From positions 3,906,001 to 3,970,000 of the forward strand of contig NZ_RJKE01000001.1 of NCBI RefSeq assembly GCF_003751225.1: a stretch of DNA of 64,000 nucleotides, given 5' to 3'. This document shows, piece by piece, positions 43,748-53,903 of the stretch. This stretch comes from Actinocorallia herbida (GTDB taxonomy: Bacteria; Actinomycetota; Actinomycetes; Streptosporangiales; Streptosporangiaceae). The notes beneath the pieces are model-generated. The model did no database searches and had not been told where the DNA came from. It saw only the letters and a list, made by a program, of their open reading frames with translations. The stretch's first letter is position 1. Each line of letters opens with the position of its first letter. Both the position numbers and the translations under genes were made by a program.

Positions 43748-43764
43748 CGAGGGCGCGAGGCCCG

Positions 43765-46700
43765 CTACGGGGTGATCGTGAGGGTCATTCCGGCGATGTT
43801 GGAGTACTGCGGCGGTCCGTAGGAGTCGGTGCAGCCGACCGAGAACCGCCAGGTGCCGGGGGCCGTCGGGGTGCCGCTGACGGTGCCGGTGGCCGGGTCG
43901 AGGGTCAGTCCGGTGGGCAGGGTGCCGGAGGCCACGGTCCAGTCCTTCAGGGGCGCGTCGAAGGGCCGCGTACCGCCGCTGGCGTGGATCTCGGCCCGGT
44001 AGGGCCTGCCGACGGCGCCGTACCCCAGGGGCTGCTCCGGGCCGATGTACGGGGCACCGGTCACGATTCCCCCGGCGAGCAGCATGATCGCCGAGCTCTC
44101 GGTGGCCACGACGTCGAGCAGGGCCGCGATGCCCGCCCGGTTCCGGCTCGCCGGGTCCTTGGGCAGCAGGTTCCAGCGCAGGAGCCCGAAGACTCCCGGC
44201 AGGCCCGACAGGATGATCTGCGCGGTCCCGTAGGGGTTCGTGTGGCTCTTCGCGCAGGCGGCGCCCGATGCCGCGAGGAACCCGATCGAGAGCGCGCCCA
44301 CGATGAGCGGCCCGCGGGTGGCCGTGACGGCGGTCTCGCCCCCCTTCTTCTCGACCTTGCCGGTGTTGCGGAAGATCGGGGTGTCCTTCTGCCAGTCCTT
44401 CCTGCCGTTGTCGAGGAAGACGGTGCCGACCGAGAACAGCGTGTTCACCGCGGCGAACACCCACGCGATGGTCCACGCCCCGTCAGCGCCCTTCCAGTCG
44501 TTGCCGCCCACCGGGGGCAGGGAGCTGAGCGTGCCGTACAGGCCGCTGGACAGGAGCGCCGAGCTCATGCCGATGAACTGCTGGAGCTGGTAGGGCCAGT
44601 CGCCCGTCTCGTTGAAGCTGACGACCGGGACCAGGTCCGCCATCGCGTCGAAGCCGCCGCCGAACACGCCGGCGAATCCGGAGACGATCTGGAGGTTCTT
44701 GTAGAGGGCGTTGAGCTCGGCAGGGGGCATCCCGACGGTGTCGTCCGGGACGGAAAGCCACGGCGGCGGGGCGATCGGCGGGAAGAGGCCGCCGGGGAAG
44801 GGGGCCTCGTCGACGCCCATGACGAGCTTGTACGACGTGGTCGTGAAGAATCCCGCGATGAGGAAGATCAGCCCGCCGAGGGACAGGTCCTTCACGTCGG
44901 TGACCCCGGCCTGCTCCTGGATCCACCGGTAGAGGGTGTTGACGGGCCCGCCGAGGTCGAACGGTTCGTCGAGCGCCTTCTGGAGGTGCGCGCAGATGGT
45001 GGTCGCGAGCCGCACGACCGCCGCGACGACGTGGTCGGCCGCCCGCAGAGCGCCGAGGCTGAGCTGTTCGAGGATGTCGATCACCGCGACCACCGACGCC
45101 TTGGCGCCCGCGTCGGGGTCGGCGGGGTCGGTGACGCCCGCGACGATCGCCTCCAGGTCGGCGAGCACCCGGTCCGCGGTGTCCGACAGGTCGGTCTGCG
45201 CGAGGTCGACGAGGAACACGCCGAAGGCGTCGGTGATCGGGCCGGAGGCGAGCGCCTTCGAGGTCGCGGCCCGGGTGGCGGCGACGGTCTTGGGCCCCAT
45301 GACCTGGGTGAGCATCCACGTCGACTGGGGGTTGTCCTTGATCTGGCCGTCGGCGAGCCCGTGCCCGGAGGGGTCGGTGACGGTGGGCGGCTGGTTGGCC
45401 GCGTCGCCGAGCGGCCGTCCCGCGTACTCCTCCTTGAGCGCCACGAGGGTGTCGGTGACCTTCTGCTCCTGGGCCGCGAACCACCCGGACGCCCGGCCGC
45501 CGTAGTACTCGATGGTGGAGGACGCATAGGACGTCAGGGTCCGCATCCCGGATTCGAGGGCGGTCTTGGTGTCCCAGATGTCCTTGAAGTCGAACAGGGA
45601 CTTCAGCCAGTCGACGACCGCGGTGATGGTCTCGACGACCTCGCGGACGACCGCCTCGACGGCGCGGACCGTGGCGTCGACGGTGTCGAGGACGAACCCG
45701 ACGAGCTCCACGATCTTGTCGCCGATGTAGACGAACACCGAGGTCACGGCGTGGACGGCGACGTGGTAGACCGCGATCGCGCCGTTCTTGACGCCCTCCC
45801 AGACGTCGCCCGCCCAGTCGAGGAAGTCGTCCCAGACGCCGCCGTACTGCGGGAGCGCGCGGATGGCGTCCAGGTGGGCCGCGACCTCCGCGGGTGTGGC
45901 GAACTCGGTGTAGGTGACCCGGCCGGCTCCCGCGGTGCCGCGCACGACGGGGGCCGAGCCGACGGCGAACCCGTGGATCGCCGGCGCGGCTCCGGCGCCC
46001 TGGAAGCGCCGCGAGACGAGGCCGGTGCCCGACGCCTGCTGGAAGACCTGGCCGATGCCGGTGTAGGCGTCCTTGATCGCGGGTGCGCCGTGCCTGGCCG
46101 GGTCGATGATCGGGACCCCGTCGACCTTGGCGGAGGCGAACGCCTCCTCACTGAACACGCCGCTCTGCGAGGGGAGTGTGCCGGTCCCGGCGAGGTAGTC
46201 GTGGACGGCGGCGGCGGGCTGGATGACCGCGCCGCTCTCCGGGCCGACGGTGTCCACGTGCAGGGTCGCGGGCAGGAGGCTGTCCGCGGTGGTCGCGATG
46301 GTGAGCTTGCCCTGGAGGTCGGTGGCGAGCGCGGCGCCGTGGCCGGGGCCGACGAGGTAGGAGGCGCCGTCGACCTTGATCTCGACGAGGGTGTCGGCGG
46401 AGACCGCCACGGGCAGCCCCGGCATCGGGGTGCCGCGCCCGTCGAGCACGGTGACGGAGCTGACGTAGTGGCCGACCAGGTGCGGGGCGCCGCCGGTGGG
46501 GAGGCGGACCTTGTCGCGGGTCCAGCGCGCGGCGGCGTCCTGGGTGTGCAGGGCGAACTGGTCGGAGGCGGCCTTGACCCCTTCGCGCATGACGAACTGG
46601 CTGGGCGAGGCGTCGGGGAAGGCGTCGAGCGCGAAGCGGGCGACCTTGGGCACGAGCGCGACGCAGGCGGGCACCGGCGTGCCGAGGACCGTGCCCTTCG

Positions 46701-47854
46701 TGTCCCGGGCGACGGCGAGCGACCAGACGGGCGCGCCGGTGGAGCTCCACGCGACCTGGTGGAGCACCTTGAGGGTGTTGGCCGGGACGCCGCCGGATCC
46801 GGCGGTCAGGCCGAAGACGTGGACCATGCCGTCGCCGTCGAGCCACGCCTCGGCCGAGTACAGGCCGAGGCCCGCGGTGTAGGTGTACCTGCCGTTCTGG
46901 GTGCCGTCCTCGTGCCAGGTGACGAGGTTGCCCGAGGCGTCCAGGTAGAGGCAGCCCAGGTCCATGCTGCCGTAGGCCCGGTAGACGCCCACGAGGTCGG
47001 TGGCCGTGCTCGCGATCGGCTTGGGCGCGGCCGCCGCCGGGGACACGCTGTTGTAGCGGGTGAGCTTGGCTCCGACGCGGGCGTAGGCGATCCAGCCGCT
47101 CATCGGGGCCGCGGGGGTCATGGTGGTCGGGGTGTGGCCGCCCGCGAGTTCGTCGAGCCGTCCGGCCTTGGTGACGGAGGCGCCGTTGTTGAGCGCGGCG
47201 AAGCGCCGACCGCCGCCGTTCTCGACGCGGATGGTCACCAGCGCGCCCGTGGCGGGGTCGGCGCCGGTGACGACCGGAGTGCGGCCGTCGTAGTACACGT
47301 GCAGGTGGCCGACGCCGGCGACCCCGGAGCCGCCGCCGAAGTCGATGGCCGCCGCGTCGGCCTGCCAGGCCCAGCCCGTCACCATGCCGTTCCGGGTCGT
47401 GGTGGGGACCAGGCGCAGGGCCTTGGGCAGGGTCGAAGGGCCGCCCGCGTAGATGGCCCACAGGGTGCGGTCCCGGGGGTGGACGACGATGACGACCTCG
47501 GTGGCGGGCGTGGTCGTGCCGGGTCCGAGGACCGGGGGACTGCCGCCAGCCGGTGGCCGTCCCGTTCTCGGCGATGTCGTCGGGATCGTCGCGCCGGAGG
47601 TAGGTGAGGCCGCCGTTCTCGTCGACGACGAGGGCCTCCTCCTTGCCGTCCTGGTAGGGGTTGGCGAACAGGGCGACCTTGCCCTTGCCCGCGCCGACCG
47701 AGACGAGGTCCGCGGCGACGGTGTCCTGCATGAGGAGGCAGGACACGCTCATCGAGCCGGGGCCTTCGAGTGTTCGCGAGGCCGGGTCGGCGAGCCCGGC
47801 ACGCTCGGCGCGCCGGACGGTGCCGACGGAGGGGGAGGAAAGGGTCATGCTCAT
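43765..47854 (-). pseudogene. Very large propeller/helical/Ig-like protein split by a frameshift
   Basis: The N-terminal frame starts at ATG 47854 and reads about 105 residues (SCLLMQDTVAADLVSVGAG, LFANPYQDGKEEALVVDENG), then is out of phase at a run of five G (47534-47538). The other frame continues PVLGPGTTTPATEVVIVV through to 43765. Skipping one base rejoins both into about 1,360 residues. The N-terminal third has beta-propeller-like strands (TLWAIYAGG, LGCLYLDASGN); the middle is helical; a short hydrophobic region follows (IAWVFAAVNTLFSVGTVFL); the C-terminus is an Ig-like domain (GTLPTGLTLDPATGTVSGTP). No signal peptide is visible. Function unknown. The shift may be mutation, a sequencing error or programmed. 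Confidence 0.75.
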
Positions 47855-47997
47855 GGTGCGCCGCCTTTGCGGGTCGGGGGAACGAGACCCGGACGGGCGG
47901 GACCTCGAGCTACCGGGCCCTGCCGTCCGTCACCGAGGACGTTAGGCAGGCCGCGTTCCCCGAACGTTCCCTCGGCGAGGGCGGGCCGGCAGGCGGG

Positions 47998-48972
47998 TCA
48001 GAGGGTGAGCACGATCTTGCCCACGGGGTGGCCCTGCTCGAGGTGGCGGAGGGCCTCGGGGAGGGCGGCGAAGGGGTAGGTGCGGTCCAGGACCGGGGCG
48101 AGTCGGCGCTCCTCGATGAGGGTCGCCAGGAGGCGGAGGTCCGCGGTGTTGGGCTTCCATTGGACCGCCGCGACGCGTTCGCGGACGAAGGGGGACAGCA
48201 GGAACCCGCGGACCTGCTGCGCGGCGGGGCCGAGGAGGCCGCCCCGGGAGGTGATGCCGCCGACGAGGACCAGGGTGCCGCGCGGGAGCAGGAGGCGCCG
48301 GAGGGCGCGCAGGGAGCGGCCGCCCGCGATGTCGAGGACGAGGTCGTAGCGTTCCGTGCGCTCGGTGAAGTCCGTGGAGGTGTAGTCGACGGCGTCGGCG
48401 CCGAGGGAGCGGACCAGGTCGAGGCCGCGGGGGCCGCACACGCCGGTGACGTCCGCGCCGAACGCCTTGGCGAGCTGGACGGCGAACGTGCCGATGCCGC
48501 CGGAGGCGCCGATGACGAGGACGCGCTGCCCGTCCTCGATCCCGCCCACGTCGCGCAGGCCCTGGAGCGCGGTGTGCGCGGCCATGGACACCGCGGCCGC
48601 CTGCTCGAAGGACAGGTCGGCGGGCTTGACCGCGAGGGTCGCGGGGGAGGCCGCGACGGACTCGGCGAACGCGCCGAGCGGGACCTCGCCGAAGACCTCG
48701 TCGCCGGGGCGGAGCCCGGTCACCTCCTCGCCTACCCGCTCGACGACGCCCGCGACGTCGGCGCCGAGGATCAGACCGGGTCGCGGCCGCCGCAGGCCGA
48801 CGCTGAGCCGCACGAGGAACGGGGCGGCGCGCAGGTGCCGCCAGTCGTAGGGGTTGACCGACGCCGCCCGCACCCGGACGAGCACCTTGTCCGGGGCGAG
48901 CGCGGGTTCGGGGAGGTCTTGGAGGGTCAGCACGTCGGGCGGGCCGTAGCGGTCCCAGGTCCAGGCCTTCAT
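47998..48972 (-). CDS. NADPH:quinone-reductase-like zinc-independent MDR
   Basis: A 324-residue medium-chain reductase of the quinone oxidoreductase type: VNPYDWRHLR, GADVAGVVERVG, NADP-binding VIGASGGIGTFAVQLAK and the C-terminal HLEQGHPVGKIVL. The structural zinc cysteines are absent. It probably reduces quinones or enones with NADPH. The ATG follows GGAAGGAAGACCC. A nested palindrome lies 35 bases upstream, and the TetR gene is the next gene on the same strand. Confidence 0.92.
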   Translation of the reverse strand: MKAWTWDRYGPPDVLTLQDLPEPALAPDKVLVRVRAASVNPYDWRHLRAAPFLVRLSVGLRRPRPGLILGADVAGVVERVGEEVTGLRPGDEVFGEVPLGAFAESVAASPATLAVKPADLSFEQAAAVSMAAHTALQGLRDVGGIEDGQRVLVIGASGGIGTFAVQLAKAFGADVTGVCGPRGLDLVRSLGADAVDYTSTDFTERTERYDLVLDIAGGRSLRALRRLLLPRGTLVLVGGITSRGGLLGPAAQQVRGFLLSPFVRERVAAVQWKPNTADLRLLATLIEERRLAPVLDRTYPFAALPEALRHLEQGHPVGKIVLTL

Positions 48973-49006
48973 GGGTCTTCCTTCCGTCGGGGCGAAAGGA
49001 CAGCCA

Positions 49007-49051
49007 TACGAGATAAGGCTGCCATACGTCGTATGTTTGCCTTATCTCGTA
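49007..49051. promoter_or_regulatory. Nested palindromic operator
   Basis: Outer arms 49007-49019 and 49039-49051 are 13-bp perfect complements. Inside them lies a second palindrome, CATAC-GTC-GTATG (49023-49035). The nesting suggests two dimers of a TetR-type repressor over the promoter of the oxidoreductase gene. Confidence 0.75.
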
Positions 49052-49117
49052 AGTCCGTCAAGGGCGTGCCGGGAAGATGGCGTGATCGGGACAGAAAGCG
49101 GGACGCGTCAGACGGGG

Positions 49118-49816
49118 TCAGGAACCGGTGCGGCGGCGATCGAGCCCGTCGAGGATCAGGTCGAGCGCGAACTCGAACTCGAATCGGTCATCGCAGAAGC
49201 CCAGGGTGCCGTCCGGGTCGTCGTGGGCGGCGAGCATCCCGGCGAGGTTCGGGAAGTGCTCGGCCATCTGCTCGGCCATCGCGGCGGAGTCCTCCGTCGC
49301 GGCCGCGCCCGGATCGAACAGCTCCTGGGCGAACCCGAGGGCGCGGCTGCCCAGCACGTGCAGCGCCCGGTGGGCCAGATCGAAGGAGAACCCGCCCGCC
49401 CGCAGGATCCCGACCACGCCGTCGTAGTAGGCGACGACCGCCGTGCTCGTCGTGGTGCGCGAGGTGAGCACCTGGGGAGCCCACCGATGGCGCAGGAAGA
49501 CCTCCCGCGCGGTGAGGATCCGCGTGCGCAGCGCCCCCCGCCAGTCATCCCCCGGCGCGGGCGACCCGGCCTGCTCCACCGCCTGGAAGATCTCGCCGAG
49601 GATCACCTCGACGACCCCGTCGAGGACGGCTTCCTTGTTGGCGACATGGTGGTACAGCGACATCGCCTCGACGCCGAGCTCCTGCGCCACCCGGCGCATC
49701 GTGAGCGCGTCGAGCCCGTCCCGGTCGGCGATCGCCACCGCCGCCCGCAGCACCCGCCGCCGGCTCAGCGGGATACGGGGAGCCTCGTCGGCCTCGGCGT
49801 CAATCCACAGATCCAT
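49118..49816 (-). CDS. TetR-family regulator
   Basis: A 232-residue protein with N-terminal helix-turn-helix (LTMRRVAQELGVEAMSLYHHV, a tetracycline-repressor-type recognition helix) and a TetR_C-like ligand domain. ATG 49816 is six bases after AAAGG and preferred to 49822. Located directly upstream of the quinone-reductase gene, it is the probable binder of the palindrome at 49007, with a quinone or electrophile as inducer (inference). Confidence 0.9.
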   Translation of the reverse strand: MDLWIDAEADEAPRIPLSRRRVLRAAVAIADRDGLDALTMRRVAQELGVEAMSLYHHVANKEAVLDGVVEVILGEIFQAVEQAGSPAPGDDWRGALRTRILTAREVFLRHRWAPQVLTSRTTTSTAVVAYYDGVVGILRAGGFSFDLAHRALHVLGSRALGFAQELFDPGAAATEDSAAMAEQMAEHFPNLAGMLAAHDDPDGTLGFCDDRFEFEFALDLILDGLDRRRTGS

Positions 49817-49889
49817 GCGCATCCTTTCCGCCGCACCCTATCCGCCCATGGCCCTTCCGGCGATCAGCGCGAGGCAAGACCGACCGGCG

Positions 49890-52800
49890 CTACCGGTCCC
49901 CGCCTCCGGGCCGTGCACCGCCTATTCCCTGGCGGCCCTGGCCCTTGGCCGATGGAGCCCAGGCCGGCCGGAGGGCGCCGGTGGTGAAGGACCAGACCGG
50001 GGAGGTGGTGCGGTGTCCGTCGGCGTCGGTGGCCTCCGCGTACCAGGTGTGGCGGGTGGCGGGGCGGAGAAGGCCCGTCGGGGCGGTGAACCGGGTGCCG
50101 GAGGGGACGTCGGCGAGTGCCGCGAGGGTCCGGGTCGTCTTGGCGGTGAGGGCGAGGTGGTCGGTGGTCACGGCGCGTTTCGGCGGGCGGAGGGTGATGT
50201 CCTCGGTGAAGTTCTCCAGGTCCTCCTGCCAGTGGTGGTCTCCGCCCGTCAGGACGGAGAAGGTCTGGTTGGTGAGCTTCTGGTGTTCGGTGTCGAAGGC
50301 CAGGGTGCGCATCCAGCCGCCGCCTGACGTCGGCACCTCCTGGTAGTCGGCCATCACCTCCACGACGGTCCGGTCGCCGAGGCGTCGGACGTTGCGCGCC
50401 GCGCCGGTGAAGTGGCCGGACAGCACGAGGGCGACGTTCTCGTTGGGCCGCACGAGCCGGTTGAAGATCCGCCTGCCCGGTCCGGAGTAGGCGCCGACGG
50501 TGTTGAGGTAGATGTGGGTGGCGATCACGACGTTGTGACCGGGGTGCGCCTTGATGATCCGGTCGGCCCAGGCGATCTCGGCGTCGTCCAGGCTCCAGTC
50601 CAGGTAGACGATCAGGTAATCGGCGCGGGGGGTGGACACCAGGTCGTAGTGCTGGACGTTGTCGTCTGCCGTGCCGCCGTACCAGGGCCTGCCCGCGTAC
50701 CGGTCCGCGCCGAACAGCGCGCGGTAGGCGTCGTAGCGGCCGTCGCTCAGGTCGTGGTTGCCCGGGACGATGCCGTAGGGCAGGTCTGCCTCGTCCCACG
50801 TCCTCATGATCTGGGAGGCGCGGGCCCAGTGCTCGGCGGCGTCGGCGTCGTTGACGATGTCGCCGGTGTGCACGCCGTAGCCGATGTTCCCGCCATGCCG
50901 GTTCTCGATCGCCCAGTCCACCATCTTCTGGAACGTGTCGGGTTCCCGTTCCGAGTAGTGCTGGGTGTCGGTGATCCAGGCGAAGACCGCGTCCCGGTCG
51001 GAGATCACCGAGGCCGGGACGTTCTGGACCATGAACCTCGCCCTGCCCCGGCGCACGGTGTCGGCCACCTCGGCCTCGCCGCTCAGCGCCAGGTCGGCGC
51101 CGCCCTGCCCGTCGGCGAGCGGCTGCCAGGAGCGGGTGGCGTGGTTCCACACCGACAGGACGGCGCGCTGCCCGGCCGGGACCGTGCCGTGCCAGGTGAC
51201 GGTGTGGCGCGGCGCGGCGAGGTCGCGGGGGACCGCCAGATCGAACTGCTGGAACGGGTAGGCGCGGTCGCTTTCGACGGTGGCGGTCCTGCCGTCGTCG
51301 GCGGCCAGGGCGGCGGTCTCGATGGCCTCGCCCGCCACGCGCGCCGGTGTGGGGGAGGTGGAGACACCCTCGGTCGCGGCGGCCGCGCGGTCGGTGAAGT
51401 CGCCGAGGTAGGCCCACTTGAGGGCGACGTCGACCGGGTCGCCCGCCGGGTCGGCGACGGTGACGCCGAGCGTGGCGCGGGTCGGGGAGACCTCGGTGGT
51501 CCGGTCGGCCGGGAACGGGTCACTCGGGGTGTCGGGGAAGTTCCCGAGGGTGCTGAACCGCACCGTCCGCTCGGTGGTGTTGCCGAGTGCGTCGGTCGCG
51601 GCCACGGCCAGAGTGTGCGCGCCGTCTTCGAGGTCGTCGGCGGTGAACGCGGCGCCGTCGTGGACGGTCCTGCCGTCCAGGGTCCTGGCGACGGACACCA
51701 CGCGGTGCGGGTCGGTCACGGCGGCGTCGACGGTGAACGGCGTCCGGTACCGCTCGCCCGCCTCGGGGCTGCGGACGGTGACGGCGGGCCCGGTGTTGTC
51801 GACCACCACCCGGGCGGCCGCCTCGCGGGCGCCTCCCGGCCGGGACGCCGCGACGGTGTGCGGGCCGTCGGCGACCGCGGTGCTGTCCCAGCGCGCCGCG
51901 TGCTCGGTGCGCAGGTCGTCGGGGACGGTGAACGTCCAGTCCCGGTGGTAGGTCTTGACCGGGCCGTCGTCGCCGATCGCCAGTCCCGTCGCGGGGTCGA
52001 AGGCGGGATCGCGGAGCGTGCGGCCGGCGCCGAACTCCAGGCGGGCGTCGCGCACGATGAAATCATCGTTGTCACCCGCCCCGTCCGCGGTGGCCGTGGC
52101 GGTGCCGGTGCGGATCCGCAGGACGTTGCGGCCCGGCTTGAGCTTCGCGAGCGGAACGGGGATCCGGACTCGCGCGTAGTCGGTGACCGTGCCGGGCTCC
52201 GGCTCGGCGAGGAGTTCGCTGTTGAGCCAGACGCTGTCGCGGTGGCGGCCCGTCTCCAGGCCGTGGGCGTCGAAGACGAAGGCGGGATCGGCGGAGTCCC
52301 GTCGTGTGGTCTCCAGCGGGCGGCCGTCGACGCTGATCTGCACCTCTCCCGCGCCTCCCGCGACGAGCTCGCGGTCGCCGGAGACGGTGTCGCCGTCGGA
52401 CAGATCGAGGGACACCGGGCCCGAGTGGTCGACGGCGACGCGGGCGCGGGCGACGCGCGCGCCGTCGGCCGAGGTCGCGACGATCTCGTAGGGGCGCTCG
52501 GCGAGTCCCGCGGTGTCCCACCCGTGGGACTGGAGACCGCGCACCTGGACGGCCGGGACGTCGATGTGCCAGTCGTGGTGACGGGGTCTACCGGCGACGT
52601 CGCCGATCGGGAACCGGGTGAAGGGCCGGTCGGCCGGGTCCTTGGCGGTGGTCCCGTCGGGGAACGTCACCTTGAGGTCCTGGACGGTGAAGTCGTCGTT
52701 GCCGCCGTCCGGGTCGTCGGTCGCCTCGGTGCTGCCCGTGCTCAGCCGGACGGTGTTGGCCCCCGCCCGGAACGCGGTCGCCGGGACCGGCACCGTCACC

Positions 52801-53144
52801 TTCGCGTACCCGTGCGCGCTCACCTTCGGCTCCACGGCCTTGACCCCGTTGACCCACAGGCTGTTCCGGTGGCCGTCGCCGGCGTCGAAGCCGTCCGCCT
52901 GGAAGCTCACCGCGATCTGCGGGACGACCGTGGTGACCGGGACGTCTTCGCCGTCGACGCGGAGCGAGACCGCCTGCCCGCCCCCTGCCCGGTCGGCGGC
53001 CAAGAGCTCGACCCCGCCGTCCAGGACGTCGCCGTCTTCGACCGACAGCCAGACGCCGCCCTCCGCCCTGGCCGCCGCGCCCGGCGCCCCGGCGAGCCCC
53101 AGCACGAGCACCACCGCCCCCGGCACCCGAAGCCCGCGCCGCAC
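49890..53144 (-). CDS. Secreted multidomain metallophosphoesterase
   Basis: A 1,084-residue protein with a signal peptide (LRVPGAVVLVLGLAGAPGAAARA). Two homologous beta modules follow (about 65-243 and 270-453; both contain HRNS/HRDSVWLN, GxNDDF and HHDW/HRDW), then Ig-like segments, a calcineurin-type phosphoesterase (720-945) with Asp726/His729, Asp762, GNHD 795-798, His877 and His911, and a C-terminal FN3-like region. It probably hydrolyses phosphoesters outside the cell. The GTG at 53144 is ten bases after GGAGG; a GTG at 53150 and an ATG at 53189 are alternatives. Confidence 0.87.
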   Translation of the reverse strand: MRRGLRVPGAVVLVLGLAGAPGAAARAEGGVWLSVEDGDVLDGGVELLAADRAGGGQAVSLRVDGEDVPVTTVVPQIAVSFQADGFDAGDGHRNSLWVNGVKAVEPKVSAHGYAKVTVPVPATAFRAGANTVRLSTGSTEATDDPDGGNDDFTVQDLKVTFPDGTTAKDPADRPFTRFPIGDVAGRPRHHDWHIDVPAVQVRGLQSHGWDTAGLAERPYEIVATSADGARVARARVAVDHSGPVSLDLSDGDTVSGDRELVAGGAGEVQISVDGRPLETTRRDSADPAFVFDAHGLETGRHRDSVWLNSELLAEPEPGTVTDYARVRIPVPLAKLKPGRNVLRIRTGTATATADGAGDNDDFIVRDARLEFGAGRTLRDPAFDPATGLAIGDDGPVKTYHRDWTFTVPDDLRTEHAARWDSTAVADGPHTVAASRPGGAREAAARVVVDNTGPAVTVRSPEAGERYRTPFTVDAAVTDPHRVVSVARTLDGRTVHDGAAFTADDLEDGAHTLAVAATDALGNTTERTVRFSTLGNFPDTPSDPFPADRTTEVSPTRATLGVTVADPAGDPVDVALKWAYLGDFTDRAAAATEGVSTSPTPARVAGEAIETAALAADDGRTATVESDRAYPFQQFDLAVPRDLAAPRHTVTWHGTVPAGQRAVLSVWNHATRSWQPLADGQGGADLALSGEAEVADTVRRGRARFMVQNVPASVISDRDAVFAWITDTQHYSEREPDTFQKMVDWAIENRHGGNIGYGVHTGDIVNDADAAEHWARASQIMRTWDEADLPYGIVPGNHDLSDGRYDAYRALFGADRYAGRPWYGGTADDNVQHYDLVSTPRADYLIVYLDWSLDDAEIAWADRIIKAHPGHNVVIATHIYLNTVGAYSGPGRRIFNRLVRPNENVALVLSGHFTGAARNVRRLGDRTVVEVMADYQEVPTSGGGWMRTLAFDTEHQKLTNQTFSVLTGGDHHWQEDLENFTEDITLRPPKRAVTTDHLALTAKTTRTLAALADVPSGTRFTAPTGLLRPATRHTWYAEATDADGHRTTSPVWSFTTGALRPAWAPSAKGQGRQGIGGARPGGGDR

Positions 53145-53221
53145 GACCACGGAACCTCCCCCGTCACGAGTCCGCACAGACACCGGCATACCCGCGCCGC
53201 ACGCACAATGATCATTCCTCC

Positions 53222-53317
53222 CTCCCCTCGGCCAACGCCGCCACCCGCAGGAACGTCATCGTGCACAAGCCGGGCGGCTCCTACGAGACCGGCGCCTTCG
53301 CCACCATGGCGAGCTGA
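53222..53317 (+). pseudogene. Possible gene tail with no start
   Basis: A plus-strand stretch with strong G/C third-position bias ends at TGA 53315. Its last residues read RRNVIVHKPGGSYETGAFA then TMAS. No plausible start precedes it, so it may be the remnant of a deleted gene. It ends just before the hairpin at 53328. Confidence 0.3.
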
Positions 53318-53327
53318 CCCCGTCCCA

Positions 53328-53364
53328 CGGCCCGTCCCGGGACCTTCGACCCCGGGACGGGCCG
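53328..53364. terminator. 14-bp hairpin terminator
   Basis: Arms 53328-53341 and 53351-53364 are perfect complements with a 9-base loop, 10 bases beyond the stop codon of the nitroreductase-fold gene (minus strand). Confidence 0.8.
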
Positions 53365-53374
53365 CCCCCCTTGT

Positions 53375-53827
53375 TCAGGGGGCCGGGCGGATGCGGACCA
53401 TGGTGGCCGCGCGGGCGGCGCGCTCGAGGTCGGCGCGGAGGTATTCGCCGTCGGCGCCGGTGCGGACCCCGTGGTACTTCGCGTCGCGGGGCGTTCGGTG
53501 GAGGAACGTGCGCAGGGCGTCGACTGCGCTCTGGTGATCCTGGGTGACGACCTCGCCGACCCCGGTGAGGCGGCGGCCCGCGACGACCATGCGCACCGGG
53601 GCGGGGTCGCGGAGGTTCTTCCACCAGGTGCCGTCGGTGAAGCAGGTGAGGTTCTCGCCGTCGCGGCAGTAGCTCACCGGCAGCGTATAGGCGGTGCCCG
53701 TTCTGCGGCCGCTGAAGGAGAGCAGCATCGTGTTGCGGCTCATCAGGCGGTGCGCCGGCGAGCGCAGCACCGCCCGGACGATGACGTTGACAGAGCGCGG
53801 AACCGTCCTGGGCTGTGCGGCGGCCAT
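53375..53827 (-). CDS. Deazaflavin-dependent nitroreductase family protein
   Basis: A 150-residue split-barrel protein with the family pattern (LSFSGRRTGTAYTLPVSY, WWKNLRDP, RRLTGVGEVV). Members bind F420 or flavin, and some reduce nitro compounds or quinones. The start ATG 53827 follows AGGAGG. It is divergent from a TetR gene with operator repeats in the gap and is probably its target. Confidence 0.85.
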   Translation of the reverse strand: MAAAQPRTVPRSVNVIVRAVLRSPAHRLMSRNTMLLSFSGRRTGTAYTLPVSYCRDGENLTCFTDGTWWKNLRDPAPVRMVVAGRRLTGVGEVVTQDHQSAVDALRTFLHRTPRDAKYHGVRTGADGEYLRADLERAARAATMVRIRPAP

Positions 53828-53850
53828 GGGACCTCCTCCTTATTCAACAT

Positions 53851-53892
53851 GTGTGCACTAAGCTAGGCCGCCTAGTGGACACGCGTCAACTA
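53851..53892. promoter_or_regulatory. TetR operator cluster
   Basis: Three related half-sites in the 76-base divergent gap: GTGTGCACTA (53851-53860), TAGTGGACAC (53873-53882) and GTCAACTA (53885-53892), plus CTAGG-CCG-CCTAG at 53863-53875. The first two form a near-perfect palindrome with one mismatch. Confidence 0.65.
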
Positions 53893-53903
53893 AGCTCGGG
53901 CCC

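Noticed and set aside
42712-47607. A 1,631-codon open frame on the plus strand
   Set aside because: It overlaps the MFS gene in another frame and lies antisense to the large frameshifted gene; composition is low-complexity and it has no motif.
50412-53537. A 1,041-codon open frame on the plus strand
   Set aside because: Antisense to the metallophosphoesterase gene, which has clear catalytic motifs in the opposite strand.
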